From the IMG/VR virus record IMGVR_UViG_3300044533_000533, positions 1 through 21,550 of that record: a DNA stretch of 21,550 nt, one strand, 5' to 3'. Made by a program: the position numbers and the translations under genes. Shown in pieces: positions 15,277-21,122 of the stretch; within the stretch, counting starts at the first letter, position 1; every line of letters starts with the position of its first letter. The notes under the pieces are model-generated. The model saw only the letters and a list, made by a program, of their open reading frames with translations, ran no database searches and had not been told where the DNA came from. Origin of the DNA: a virus.

Positions 15277-15770
15277 CTTTCTTTCATTAGTTTAATTACT
15301 CTTAGCACTTCACGAACTGATATATCGGTTTGGCGGTGGATGGCTCTTGCTGACATTCCGCTGCACCAAAGTTTGAATAGTTCTCGTTCATAGAAATATG
15401 CTGTGTCAGTTACCTGGTTTATTTTGTTAATTCGGTTTGATTCAATTTGTTCTTCTTGCTCTCTCTCAAATAGTAGGTCGGGTTCTTCGGGGAAGTCCAG
15501 CTCATAGACATCATACTGATCGTATATGCGAGATTCTGCGAAGGGATGCCTGTTGCCGTTGATACAAAGGTAAAGAGTGCGGATTGCCCAAAACTGGAGA
15601 TATCCTTCTCGGTGCAACTTCTCAACATAGTTATCAGGTTTTTCAAGGATGGTTAAAAAAAAGTATTGATACAGTTCGTTGGCAAGTTCGTTGTTCTTAG
15701 CGATGTTCTTCGTTGCTTTCCTCAGCCAATCGGCTTTGGATAACTCCAATATGATATCCGCTTTTGTCAA
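15261..15770 (-). CDS. Sigma-factor-like transcription protein
   Basis: A 169-residue protein. Residues ~17-65 (KATKNIAKNNELANELYQYFFLTILE) resemble sigma-70 region 2, which in ECF factors carries an A-x-DL-x-Q-x-x-F-L pattern. The middle is acidic (DFPEEPDLLFEREQEEQIE). Residues ~126-163 (YERELFKLWCSGMSARAIHRQT, then SVREVLRVIK) form a helix-turn-helix like sigma region 4. It starts with TTG at 15770, which overlaps the preceding ORF's stop as TTGA. A late-gene sigma factor for the packaging and virion genes downstream is a natural reading but is inferred. I see no other transcription regulator in the window. Confidence 0.65.
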   Translation of the reverse strand: MTKADIILELSKADWLRKATKNIAKNNELANELYQYFFLTILEKPDNYVEKLHREGYLQFWAIRTLYLCINGNRHPFAESRIYDQYDVYELDFPEEPDLLFEREQEEQIESNRINKINQVTDTAYFYERELFKLWCSGMSARAIHRQTDISVREVLRVIKLMKERCTTK

Positions 15771-15916
15771 CTTTTCTTTTCAATAATGCAAATATAACCA
15801 TCTTTTTCGTATTTTTTCTTGATGCGTAACGCTTCCTCCTCAGATTGGACTATACTGATTGAGGAGCTTAGACCTTTCGTGGAGGTGCAGACCCAATAAG
15901 GATAAAGCCTCAACAT
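15767..15916 (-). CDS. Small ORF (49 codons) overlapping the 3' end of the DnaA-like gene
   Basis: A 49-residue ORF in the +1 frame relative to the DnaA-like gene. It starts with ATG at 15916, 77 bases inside that gene, and ends TGA overlapping the next gene's TTG start as TTGA. The part beyond the overlap reads SEEEALRIKKKYEKDGY, then ICIIEKKS, a strand-helix-strand pattern very like small phage proteins with an EEA...K...GY motif. This is what one expects of a real gene, and without it there would be a 69-base gap in an otherwise gapless operon. The true start may be further in. It could also be reached by frameshift, but the ATG makes this unnecessary. Confidence 0.6.
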   Translation of the reverse strand: MLRLYPYWVCTSTKGLSSSISIVQSEEEALRIKKKYEKDGYICIIEKKS

Positions 15917-16316
15917 AGAATTGATTGATTGATTTGTCATAGGTGATCAGGTCTTCATAGGTTTGAACGGAATGGATGATGGTTGAGTGATCACGGTGCA
16001 GTACCTGACCGATGGAAAGGTAGGTCATCCGCAAATGCTTTTTGCAAAGATAACAAAACAAATGACGGGCATCCATTATGCCTTGCCTTCTGACCTTCTC
16101 CAGTATCTCATCGGGAGTAACATCGTAGATGATGCACACCACCCTCATTGCTTCAGTCCATTCGGCATCAATCTCGTTGATCTTGCATCGTGGGTTCACG
16201 ATTTGGTCTTTGAGTTTCTTGATCTCTCGCATCCGTGAATCGTTCAGTTGTGCAATTACACCTTTGAGCCGTTTGACTTCTTGCTTCAACAGGTGCATCT
16301 CCTGGTAATCAATCAT
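15840..16316 (-). CDS. Stand-alone DnaA domain-IV (origin-binding) protein with coiled-coil N-terminus
   Basis: A 158-residue protein. Residues 1-40 form a probable coiled coil (EVKRLKGVIAQLNDSRMREI). Residues ~55-120 match DnaA domain IV: VRRQGIMDARHLFCYLCKKH (75-94), SIGQVLHRDHSTIIHSVQTY (101-120), including the diagnostic RDHSTIIH that contacts the DnaA box. The AAA+ ATPase domain of DnaA is absent; bacterial DnaA is about 450 residues. It could recruit or mimic host DnaA at the phage origin or regulate transcription through DnaA boxes. It sits in the replication operon below DnaB, and its stop region is overlapped by a small ORF. It overlaps the preceding gene by ATGA. Confidence 0.85.
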   Translation of the reverse strand: MIDYQEMHLLKQEVKRLKGVIAQLNDSRMREIKKLKDQIVNPRCKINEIDAEWTEAMRVVCIIYDVTPDEILEKVRRQGIMDARHLFCYLCKKHLRMTYLSIGQVLHRDHSTIIHSVQTYEDLITYDKSINQFYVEALSLLGLHLHERSKLLNQYSPI

Positions 16317-16504
16317 AACAGCCCTAATTCTACAAGCTCACTTATAACCATAGTTGAATACCATTGTTCCCCGAGTTCATCCCCACCTTTATCAATGTGC
16401 TCAATTCTCATAATGATTGCATCTTGTCCATCGTGCCATCCACCGCTATAAGATTGTGCGATTAATGTTTTTAATTGTTCTTCAGTTATAGTTATTGTTT
16501 TCAT
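16313..16504 (-). CDS. Small hypothetical protein
   Basis: A 63-residue protein, MKTITITEEQLKTLIAQSY and then SGGWHDGQDAIIMRIEHID. The TITEEQLKTLI opening and the following GGWHDG are seen in small phage proteins of unknown role. It has no membrane segment or enzyme motif. ATGA overlaps connect it with its neighbours on both sides, so it is part of the replication transcript. Confidence 0.65.
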   Translation of the reverse strand: MKTITITEEQLKTLIAQSYSGGWHDGQDAIIMRIEHIDKGGDELGEQWYSTMVISELVELGLL

Positions 16505-16722
16505 AGTAGTTTTTGATTGTGTTCACCGAGTTGGATAAATCCTGAATCCGATGTACTGCCAGTTACTTTGATGAAGTCAACTTCAATCTTGGCTGAGTTG
16601 ATAATCACTTGTGAAACATCTGCCATCGTTTGTGCAGTTTCAATGTCAATCTCACCATCTCTTAATTTTTCCAATACTTCAAAAAGGTGATCTCGTAGGT
16701 CGGTCATTTTATTTCTTGCCAT
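16501..16722 (-). CDS. Conserved small phage protein, replication cluster
   Basis: A 73-residue, mostly helical protein: MTDLRDHLFEVLEKLRDGEI, then TAQTMADVSQVIINSAKIEVDFIKVTG. I recognise the LRDHLFEVLEKLRDG and AKIEVDFIK parts from small proteins common in Bacteroidota phages near replication genes; the function is unknown. A second in-frame ATG at 16707 (MTDLRDHLF) lies one base after the HNH stop and is the alternative start; the longer form overlaps the HNH gene by 14 bases. Confidence 0.68.
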   Translation of the reverse strand: MARNKMTDLRDHLFEVLEKLRDGEIDIETAQTMADVSQVIINSAKIEVDFIKVTGSTSDSGFIQLGEHNQKLL

Positions 16723-17305
16723 AGCTGTTTATTTTTCTTGTTATTTGTTTTTTGATGTGAATTACTTCTTTCAATTCTGGTGGTAGATTTTGTATGTGGT
16801 TTCTTCGGATGTGTTCCACTCGGTCAATGACCTCCAAGTTTTCAATGCAGATGTTCTGCTTGTTGCGGTCTTTGAACACGACAAACATTCCTGGTGGTAT
16901 TTCTCCGTGATGCTCTTTCCAAAGTAGCTTGTGAACAAACTCAAATCCGACATCTATTCTTTCAACCAGGTATCCATCCCGAAGTGAACGGAATCCAATT
17001 TGTTTGGTGTTGTGTGGTTGATGTCCTTTTTTGAATTGAGTTATTCCACCACCGATGTTTAATCCTTTCATCCCTTTGTTCCAAGATGTCATTCCCTTTT
17101 TGAAATGTGTATTCGGATGACCCTTGTAGTTGTCTTTGTAGTATTGCATCAACCATTCCTGGTCTTTGTGCAATCCCATTTTGTTTGCACGGTTATAAAT
17201 TTGACTCACTTTGCAATTAAATATCTTCGCCAGATCCTTCGTCAATGTCGTAGGATATAAGCGTACGAGTTCATTCACCTCTTCCGTTGTCCAATACTTT
17301 CTCAT
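16709..17305 (-). CDS. HNH endonuclease with N-terminal DNA-binding domain (homing-type)
   Basis: A 198-residue protein. I use the ATG at 17305 because it overlaps the helicase stop as ATGA; an upstream Met at 17362 would lie inside the helicase. Residues 1-50 form a Myb/SANT-like helical domain (YWTTEEVNELVRLYP, KIFNCKVSQIYNRANKMGLHK). The middle has FKKG and NKG motifs of NUMOD type. The C-terminus holds an HNH-3-like core: FVHKLLWKEHHGEIPPGMFV and FKDRNKQNICIENLEVID. This is the pattern of free-standing phage homing endonucleases that cut a site in related genomes. It lies between replication genes, a common place for such invaders. Confidence 0.88.
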   Translation of the reverse strand: MRKYWTTEEVNELVRLYPTTLTKDLAKIFNCKVSQIYNRANKMGLHKDQEWLMQYYKDNYKGHPNTHFKKGMTSWNKGMKGLNIGGGITQFKKGHQPHNTKQIGFRSLRDGYLVERIDVGFEFVHKLLWKEHHGEIPPGMFVVFKDRNKQNICIENLEVIDRVEHIRRNHIQNLPPELKEVIHIKKQITRKINSYGKK

Positions 17306-18534
17306 AGTCGTTCTTCGTACATTGTGCGTGATCCAATAAAGGTGGTGTCTATCGTGTGGCATTCTCCGTGCCTGTTCTTTGCGATAATCAATTCAGCATC
17401 TTCCTTCTCAAGCTTCTCACCTGAATAGTATGCCGGTCGGAAGGGAAACATAACGACATCCGCATCTTGTTCAATACTTCCACTTTCTCGGATATCACTC
17501 AGCATAGGTCTCTTGTCCGCTCTCTCCTCACATTTGCGTGATAACTGAGCCAACACTATCACGGTGATGTTTAGTTCCTTAGAAAGCAATTTTAGGTTTC
17601 GGGATATCTCTGCAATTTCTTGCTCCCTGTTTTGTTTTGTTCCTTTGATCAACTGGATGTAATCAATCACCAACAACTCAAGTCCGTGTTTAGCTTTATG
17701 TATCTTGGCTTTGGATTTGATTTGCATAATTGAGCAGTTGGGGTCATCGTCAATGAAGAATTGCACTGTCTGATTGTTGGCTTTGTCAATGATGATATCC
17801 ACTTCGTATTCTCTCAATGTCGCATTCCTAATCTTCCAGCTTGAGATGTCGGTGATCAATGATAAATATCGTTTGGCAATTTGGTCGTTACTCATCTCCA
17901 ACGATACAAACAAACCTTTCCCATCACGCTTGGCAAACTCCCACATCAAAGTAAGAGCGAGTGCCGTTTTACCTTGACCAGGTCTTGCAGCCATCACAAC
18001 TAAATCACCGGGATTCCATCCGCCTAACATCCTATCCAGTCCAACCCATCCCGTTGGTCTACCGGTTAGTTGATCACCACGCTTCACGGCTTCAATGATT
18101 GTATCAACGGCTTTGTTTGTAACTTGTGTAATCTGAACAGGGTCGTTGATGCTTGTGAACTTGGTGTTGTCTATCATCGTTTGGACATTGGTGAGCAATT
18201 CTTTCAAGTCGGTTGCCAAATCCAAAGTAGAAAGGTTGTTCAAGAATTCCTTCTTCAGGTACTTGTGTTCAAGTTCGGGCAGGTGACTGCTGATGTTTGG
18301 CATCCCGTATACATCTTGAGTCAAGCGAACAATGTAGATCATCTCTTCCCGTTTGAATAATCTGCCCAAAGTCAGAACATCAATGGGGTCGTTGTTAATG
18401 TACATCTCCAACATTGCCTCAATGATGCGTTTGTTTAGCTTGTCTTCAAACCATTGCGATTTGATGCGTGGAAGCATTGCTCTTGTTTGGTCATAAAACA
18501 AAAGTTGGGAAAGTATATATTGCTCAGAGTTCAT
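17302..18534 (-). CDS. dnaB: Replicative DNA helicase, DnaB-type
   Basis: A 410-residue protein with the DnaB layout: N-terminal helical domain (residues 1-100), linker, and a RecA-like ATPase. Walker A is AARPGQGKTALAL (182-194) and Walker B is ELLVIDYIQLI (286-296). The DnaB segment VIVLAQLSRKCEERAD (325-340) follows, and then DIRESGSIEQDADVVMFPFR (347-366), a DnaB signature. It unwinds the fork for phage replication. The N-terminal domain is slightly shorter than in host DnaB, which is common in phages. It overlaps the loader-like gene upstream by 11 bases and the HNH gene downstream by four. Confidence 0.95.
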   Translation of the reverse strand: MNSEQYILSQLLFYDQTRAMLPRIKSQWFEDKLNKRIIEAMLEMYINNDPIDVLTLGRLFKREEMIYIVRLTQDVYGMPNISSHLPELEHKYLKKEFLNNLSTLDLATDLKELLTNVQTMIDNTKFTSINDPVQITQVTNKAVDTIIEAVKRGDQLTGRPTGWVGLDRMLGGWNPGDLVVMAARPGQGKTALALTLMWEFAKRDGKGLFVSLEMSNDQIAKRYLSLITDISSWKIRNATLREYEVDIIIDKANNQTVQFFIDDDPNCSIMQIKSKAKIHKAKHGLELLVIDYIQLIKGTKQNREQEIAEISRNLKLLSKELNITVIVLAQLSRKCEERADKRPMLSDIRESGSIEQDADVVMFPFRPAYYSGEKLEKEDAELIIAKNRHGECHTIDTTFIGSRTMYEERL

Positions 18535-19249
18535 AGTCTTTCAAATTAAACTTACTTCGGTGGATTATTTGTTGATTACTCGTATTATTTTTGTTAAAAG
18601 TTTTTGATTTTGCAATCCAACTCACTACACACGATTTCCATTTTTGAATTTTCTGATTACCCCTTTGCCAATTGAGTGATTCCCAATAATGAAAAAAAGC
18701 AACCGCCTCGCTGATTGATTCACCTTTTAGTATAAACTCATCAATACATTCTTGTTCAGTTGGTGTTCTTTTAATTGTATTTTTTGATACATAGGGAGTA
18801 AGTTTTGGTTTGTCTTCCTCTCTTTCTTTTGTTAAATTATTACTTTGTGGAATGTCTTCTTTATATATAGTATGGTTTTCGGACAGTCCGAGATTCGGTA
18901 AGTCCGACGGTTGGTCAATCCGACATTCGGTCAGTACTGGTTCTTCATAGACAATATGATTCCATCCACGCACGAGATTTGTTTCAGCATCAATCACACG
19001 AACTGAAACGATATACCCTTTGTCGACCAATCCTTTCCAATGGGTATTGAATCGGTTTCTACCTATGTTCATTTTCTGCCAAATGACGGTCTTATAAACC
19101 ACCCAATCTTCAGGCAATGATAATAGATAGACCAAGATTGTTTTTTCCTCACAAGTCAACTGTGAGCTTTGCAAGATATCATTGTTGATGGGAGTGTATC
19201 TGCTCTTCCCCGTTTTTTTGCTTCTAACTATTTGTCCTATATTTTCCAT
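18524..19249 (-). CDS. Winged-helix replication protein / helicase loader-like
   Basis: A 241-residue protein. Residues ~17-85 form a winged helix-turn-helix (RYTPINNDILQSSQLTCEEK, then VYLLSLPEDWVVYK and GLVDKGYIVSVRV), like the N-terminal DNA-binding part of phage replication initiators. A polar linker (about 105-160) follows. The C-terminal 165-215 has EAVAFFHYWESLNWQ and IQKWKSCVVSWI, similar to DnaT/DnaD-type helicase loader segments. It precedes and overlaps the DnaB gene, the expected place for an initiator-loader. It starts with ATG at 19249, only five bases after the T-run of a terminator-like hairpin, so its expression must depend on read-through of that structure. Confidence 0.78.
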   Translation of the reverse strand: MENIGQIVRSKKTGKSRYTPINNDILQSSQLTCEEKTILVYLLSLPEDWVVYKTVIWQKMNIGRNRFNTHWKGLVDKGYIVSVRVIDAETNLVRGWNHIVYEEPVLTECRIDQPSDLPNLGLSENHTIYKEDIPQSNNLTKEREEDKPKLTPYVSKNTIKRTPTEQECIDEFILKGESISEAVAFFHYWESLNWQRGNQKIQKWKSCVVSWIAKSKTFNKNNTSNQQIIHRSKFNLKDYEL

Positions 19250-19254
19250 AAATC

Positions 19255-19304
19255 AAAAAACCCCCGAACAAATACCCAAGTGCGAGTTGAGTATTTGCCG
19301 AGGG
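19255..19304 (-). terminator. Terminator-like hairpin just before the replication gene start (leader hairpin 2)
   Basis: On the minus strand the arms 19304-19287 and 19279-19261 pair over 18 base pairs with three G-U wobbles and one bulged T, closing a 7-nt loop CTCGCAC (19286-19280), and six T residues follow (19260-19255). The wobbles would be A-C mismatches on the plus strand, so the structure is selected as minus-strand RNA. The T run ends five bases before the ATG at 19249. A terminator this close to a start codon implies attenuation or the end of a short RNA. The loop is exactly complementary to that of the hairpin at 19320-19338. Confidence 0.88.
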
Positions 19305-19319
19305 CAAAATGTCTTTGTC

Positions 19320-19338
19320 AGTTGTCTCGCACACAACT
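19320..19338 (-). ncRNA. Leader hairpin 1, loop complementary to hairpin 2
   Basis: On the minus strand AGTTGT and ACAACT form a perfect 6-bp stem with a 7-nt loop GTGCGAG (19332-19326). The loop is the exact reverse complement of the hairpin 2 loop CTCGCAC. The stem begins about five bases downstream of the predicted transcription start of the promoter at 19349-19380, so this is the 5' end of a roughly 90-nt leader or short RNA. Fifteen bases (GACAAAGACATTTTG) separate the two hairpins. Confidence 0.75.
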
Positions 19339-19348
19339 ATTAACACAA

Positions 19349-19380
19349 CAAATTTAATCAATCATTGCGGATATCCCAAA
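19349..19380 (-). promoter_or_regulatory. Bacteroidota-type promoter for the replication leader
   Basis: Minus strand: TTTG at 19380-19377, 20 bases, then TAAATTTG at 19356-19349. This matches the Bacteroidota primary sigma-factor promoter (-33 TTTG and -7 TAnnTTTG) in both motifs and in spacing. The predicted start is near 19343, so the transcript begins just before hairpin 1. The -33 part and spacer lie in the 3' end of the preceding gene, whose stop is at 19362. Confidence 0.75.
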
Positions 19381-19640
19381 TCTTTTTTTACTTTGACTTG
19401 GTATCTTTGGCGTGACTGGTAGTTCTGCCCACGAAGATGTTCGTGATGCTCTTGGAGTTGAGCTCGTGTTCTTCGGATGGTTTCGGGTGATGGTAGTTGC
19501 TTGGCTTCAAACATCGTGAAGAAGTCATTGCCGTTGCACATCCCTTTGTAGATCACCGTCATCAGTTTGAAATCACAATCCCTTGTTTCCGGCTGGTTAA
19601 TCATTACCGCCGTTATCGTTGCTTTGATATATTTTTGCAT
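19362..19640 (-). CDS. Small conserved phage protein (PSPETI.R.R.LQE type)
   Basis: A 92-residue protein. The N-terminal part is MQKYIKATITAVMINQPET; the second half has QLPSPETIRRTRAQLQEHHE and LRGQNYQSRQRYQVKVKKDLG. The second half resembles the helical segment of small phage proteins near replication genes in Bacteroidota phages, which I know only as hypothetical. The charge pattern of the second half suggests nucleic acid or protein binding. Its last codons contain the -33 and spacer of the promoter described at 19349-19380. It overlaps the preceding gene by 44 bases, and its ATG follows ACAACT. Confidence 0.65.
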   Translation of the reverse strand: MQKYIKATITAVMINQPETRDCDFKLMTVIYKGMCNGNDFFTMFEAKQLPSPETIRRTRAQLQEHHEHLRGQNYQSRQRYQVKVKKDLGYPQ

Positions 19641-19782
19641 AGTTGTAGTGTGGTTTTATTTTAGTGTATAAAAATGCTGCTCTTTTTGGGTTAATGTTTA
19701 GCTCCTTACCGATGTAGTCCCAAGTGTGTCGCCTATCCTCACGAAGAACTGCGATTGCCCAAATGAGTGCATACTCATCCAT
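19597..19782 (-). CDS. Small helical protein, possible DNA-binding
   Basis: A 61-residue protein beginning MDEYALIWAIAVLREDRRHT and containing WDYIGKELNINPKRAAFLYTK, which looks like a helix-turn-helix (helix, turn INP, helix). I chose the ATG at 19782 because AAGGA lies six bases before it and the overlap with the preceding gene is short; an in-frame ATG at 19812 would add ten residues. Regulatory function is a guess from the helix-turn-helix-like pattern. It overlaps the following gene by 44 bases. Confidence 0.6.
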   Translation of the reverse strand: MDEYALIWAIAVLREDRRHTWDYIGKELNINPKRAAFLYTKIKPHYNYAKIYQSNDNGGND

Positions 19783-19963
19783 AGATTTCCTTCGCTTTGC
19801 TGAATCCGTCATTGTAGTGTTCCTGGCTTATGAATGGTTCGTACTGGGTTGCTTGTCGTTCTATGTCCATCAGGACTGATGTTGTGTAGATGTCAGACCT
19901 CAGCTCACCGCTTTGGACTTTTTCCCATAGCAACTCAAAGATAAATTCCGTTGTTGTCTTCAT
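19775..19963 (-). CDS. Small hypothetical protein, early cluster
   Basis: A 62-residue protein, MKTTTEFIFELLWEKVQSGE and later SQEHYNDGFSKAKEIYG. No family recognised. The ending YNDGFSKAKEIYG is like the C-terminus of other small helical phage proteins. The start at 19963 overlaps the stop of the 45-codon ORF as ATGA, which supports both. Confidence 0.6.
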   Translation of the reverse strand: MKTTTEFIFELLWEKVQSGELRSDIYTTSVLMDIERQATQYEPFISQEHYNDGFSKAKEIYG

Positions 19964-20097
19964 TGTCTATCTATAAAGTTTGCGTAATCAATAGCATCCT
20001 GTTCGTTCTCAAATGTGGCGAGGAGTTCTCCTGCGAAATACACTCGCCACTTTATGATGAAATTAATTGATGCCTTTACGACCAGAGCTTTGAGCAT
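19960..20097 (-). CDS. Small hypothetical protein (45 codons), early cluster
   Basis: A 45-residue ORF: MLKALVVKASINFIIKWRVY, then FAGELLATFENEQDAIDYAN. The C-terminal part has the strand-strand-helix pattern (KWRVYFAG, LLATF, EQDAIDYANFID) shared by many tiny phage proteins. The ATG at 20097 lies 35 bases inside the preceding gene, and the stop overlaps the next start as ATGA. Without this ORF there would be an empty 100-base gap. The true start may be later, as the first ten residues are less protein-like. Confidence 0.6.
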   Translation of the reverse strand: MLKALVVKASINFIIKWRVYFAGELLATFENEQDAIDYANFIDRQ

Positions 20098-20329
20098 TTT
20101 TTCTACTTTGAATTAAATCGTTGGCGTGAAGTTCCCAAGTTTTAGCACGATCGTTTGCCGATTGGATTTGTGACCTGATACTGAGATTCTCAGTTTGCAA
20201 ATCCCAGATCTCACGATTCAACTTGTTCACTTGATCTTGTAGTTCTTCTTCTCTTGTTGAAAGTGCGTTGACTTTGAACAAGGCAATGGCGAGAAACAAA
20301 GCCAGTCCGAGAATGATGATTGTTGTCAT
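20063..20329 (-). CDS. Small membrane-anchored coiled-coil protein
   Basis: An 88-residue protein. Residues 2-20 (TTIIILGLALFLAIALFKV) form a single transmembrane helix with little charge before it. Residues ~25-65 form a heptad-like coiled coil (REEELQDQVNKLNREIWDLQ), and the tail is basic (SRKNAQSSGRKGIN). The design, one membrane anchor followed by a coiled coil, resembles inner-membrane spanins, but the early-region location argues against lysis. It could anchor replication or host-takeover proteins at the membrane. The start overlaps the previous stop as ATGA. Confidence 0.7.
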   Translation of the reverse strand: MTTIIILGLALFLAIALFKVNALSTREEELQDQVNKLNREIWDLQTENLSIRSQIQSANDRAKTWELHANDLIQSRKNAQSSGRKGIN

Positions 20330-20673
20330 AAGAATCTGAATTTAATGATGTTATTGTTTTTGTTTTTGGTGTCCCTTACTTCTTCAATAAGATTAAGTTC
20401 AACATATTTTTTAATCAAATTTGAAACATCCCATTTCTTGTGCTTGATATAAATCTCCTTAAAAAGAACATCGTGTCTGAGAATCCATTCTTTTCCGTAA
20501 GCGGACTTGATTTCGTCTAAACACAATTGAGTCGTTCGGTGAATCCCTCGGTTGCGTGTTTTCTTAACTGGTGTTGTTGTTTCCGCAAAGTACTTGTTCA
20601 AGATACTCCACGCTTTCTTCAAGATTGCCAAATCACCTTCCGGCATTTGGTCAAATAATTGCATTTGATTCAT
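20326..20673 (-). CDS. Hypothetical protein, probable winged-helix C-terminus
   Basis: A 115-residue protein starting MNQMQLFDQMPEGDLAILKK. The ATG at 20673 follows AAAAAACT and comes after the stop of the preceding gene; a longer reading from 20805 would lie inside that gene. The C-terminal half has WDVSNLIKKYVELNLIEEVR and NNNIIKFRFL, which resemble the recognition helix and wing of a winged helix. DNA-binding regulatory function is therefore possible but not established. No enzyme motif is seen. Confidence 0.65.
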   Translation of the reverse strand: MNQMQLFDQMPEGDLAILKKAWSILNKYFAETTTPVKKTRNRGIHRTTQLCLDEIKSAYGKEWILRHDVLFKEIYIKHKKWDVSNLIKKYVELNLIEEVRDTKNKNNNIIKFRFL

Positions 20674-20680
20674 AGTTTTT

Positions 20681-20887
20681 TTATTTGTTTTTTCCTTTGT
20701 AAAATTTGTGCTTGTAGATTGTTTTCGTGTAGGTATCAAATTCGGGGATGTAGTTGTCCCTTTCAAATTCATACGGTGATGCTTCAGGCAAGTTGTCAAA
20801 GTCATTGAAGTATTGTTTCAACTTCCAGTACACGAACATCACCGCAATGGTGATGGGTGTGATTACGATTAAAAATATCAAGTCCAT
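20681..20887 (-). CDS. Small membrane protein
   Basis: A 68-residue protein with a single hydrophobic N-terminal segment (LIFLIVITPITIAVMFVYW) followed by a polar tail rich in aromatic and acidic residues (FNDFDNLPEASPYEFERDNY), with a basic end. No family recognised. It would sit in the inner membrane with the tail on one side. It starts two bases after the stop of the preceding gene (TAA-CT-ATG), so the two are made from one message. Confidence 0.65.
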   Translation of the reverse strand: MDLIFLIVITPITIAVMFVYWKLKQYFNDFDNLPEASPYEFERDNYIPEFDTYTKTIYKHKFYKGKNK

Positions 20888-20889
20888 AG

Positions 20890-21051
20890 TTATGCAATTT
20901 CTTCAATGGTGAAAGTTACTGAATCATCACTCTTACTCGCCATCTTTTCGTAAGCGAATGCGTTTGCTTGTTCAAGTGATGCAGCGTAGAACTGGATGAA
21001 GTACAAATCATTGTCTTCATTGTCTTGGTAAATAACTTTATAGCGTTTCAT
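20890..21051 (-). CDS. Small hypothetical protein (53 codons)
   Basis: A 53-residue ORF: MKRYKVIYQDNEDNDLYFIQ, then FYAASLEQANAFAYEKMASK, and a TFTIEEIA end. The strand-strand-helix-strand pattern with an A-S-x-E-x-A helix start is typical of tiny phage proteins that I cannot assign. It starts with ATG at 21051 and ends two bases before the next gene. The pattern of synonymous choice and the fit with the flanking genes make it a likely gene. Confidence 0.72.
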   Translation of the reverse strand: MKRYKVIYQDNEDNDLYFIQFYAASLEQANAFAYEKMASKSDDSVTFTIEEIA

Positions 21052-21122
21052 AGTGATTCAAAACAACACAATAACTTTCACAAATGAAAATATATTTTTC
21101 TTTGACTTGGTGAATGAACGAT
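21052..21122 (-). other. Short gap before the small-gene cluster; no clear element
   Basis: Seventy-one bases between the exonuclease stop and the first small gene. It is A/T-rich with TATATTTTCATTTG, but no full TAnnTTTG with a -33 partner and no strong hairpin can be seen in it. A weak candidate -7 box (TATTTTTG at 21145-21138) lies just upstream in the exonuclease gene, with a TTG 16 bases before it, slightly short of the usual spacing. Confidence 0.4.

Noticed and set aside
15565-15572. TACCTTTG, resembling a -7 promoter box
   Set aside because: It lies inside the sigma-like gene; the nearest TTTG on the minus strand is only 16 bases away and no leader structure follows.
15789-15796. TATATTTG, resembling a -7 promoter box
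   Set aside because: No TTTG or TTG at the right distance, and the bases are explained by coding of the small ORF (GYICII).
17306-17362. Longer start for the HNH endonuclease
   Set aside because: The extra 19 residues lie inside the helicase end, and the ATG at 17305 forms a typical ATGA overlap.
20674-20805. Longer N-terminus for the 20326-20673 gene
   Set aside because: The extension is a Thr/Lys-rich alternative reading of the membrane protein gene; the ATG at 20673 has the typical AACT context.
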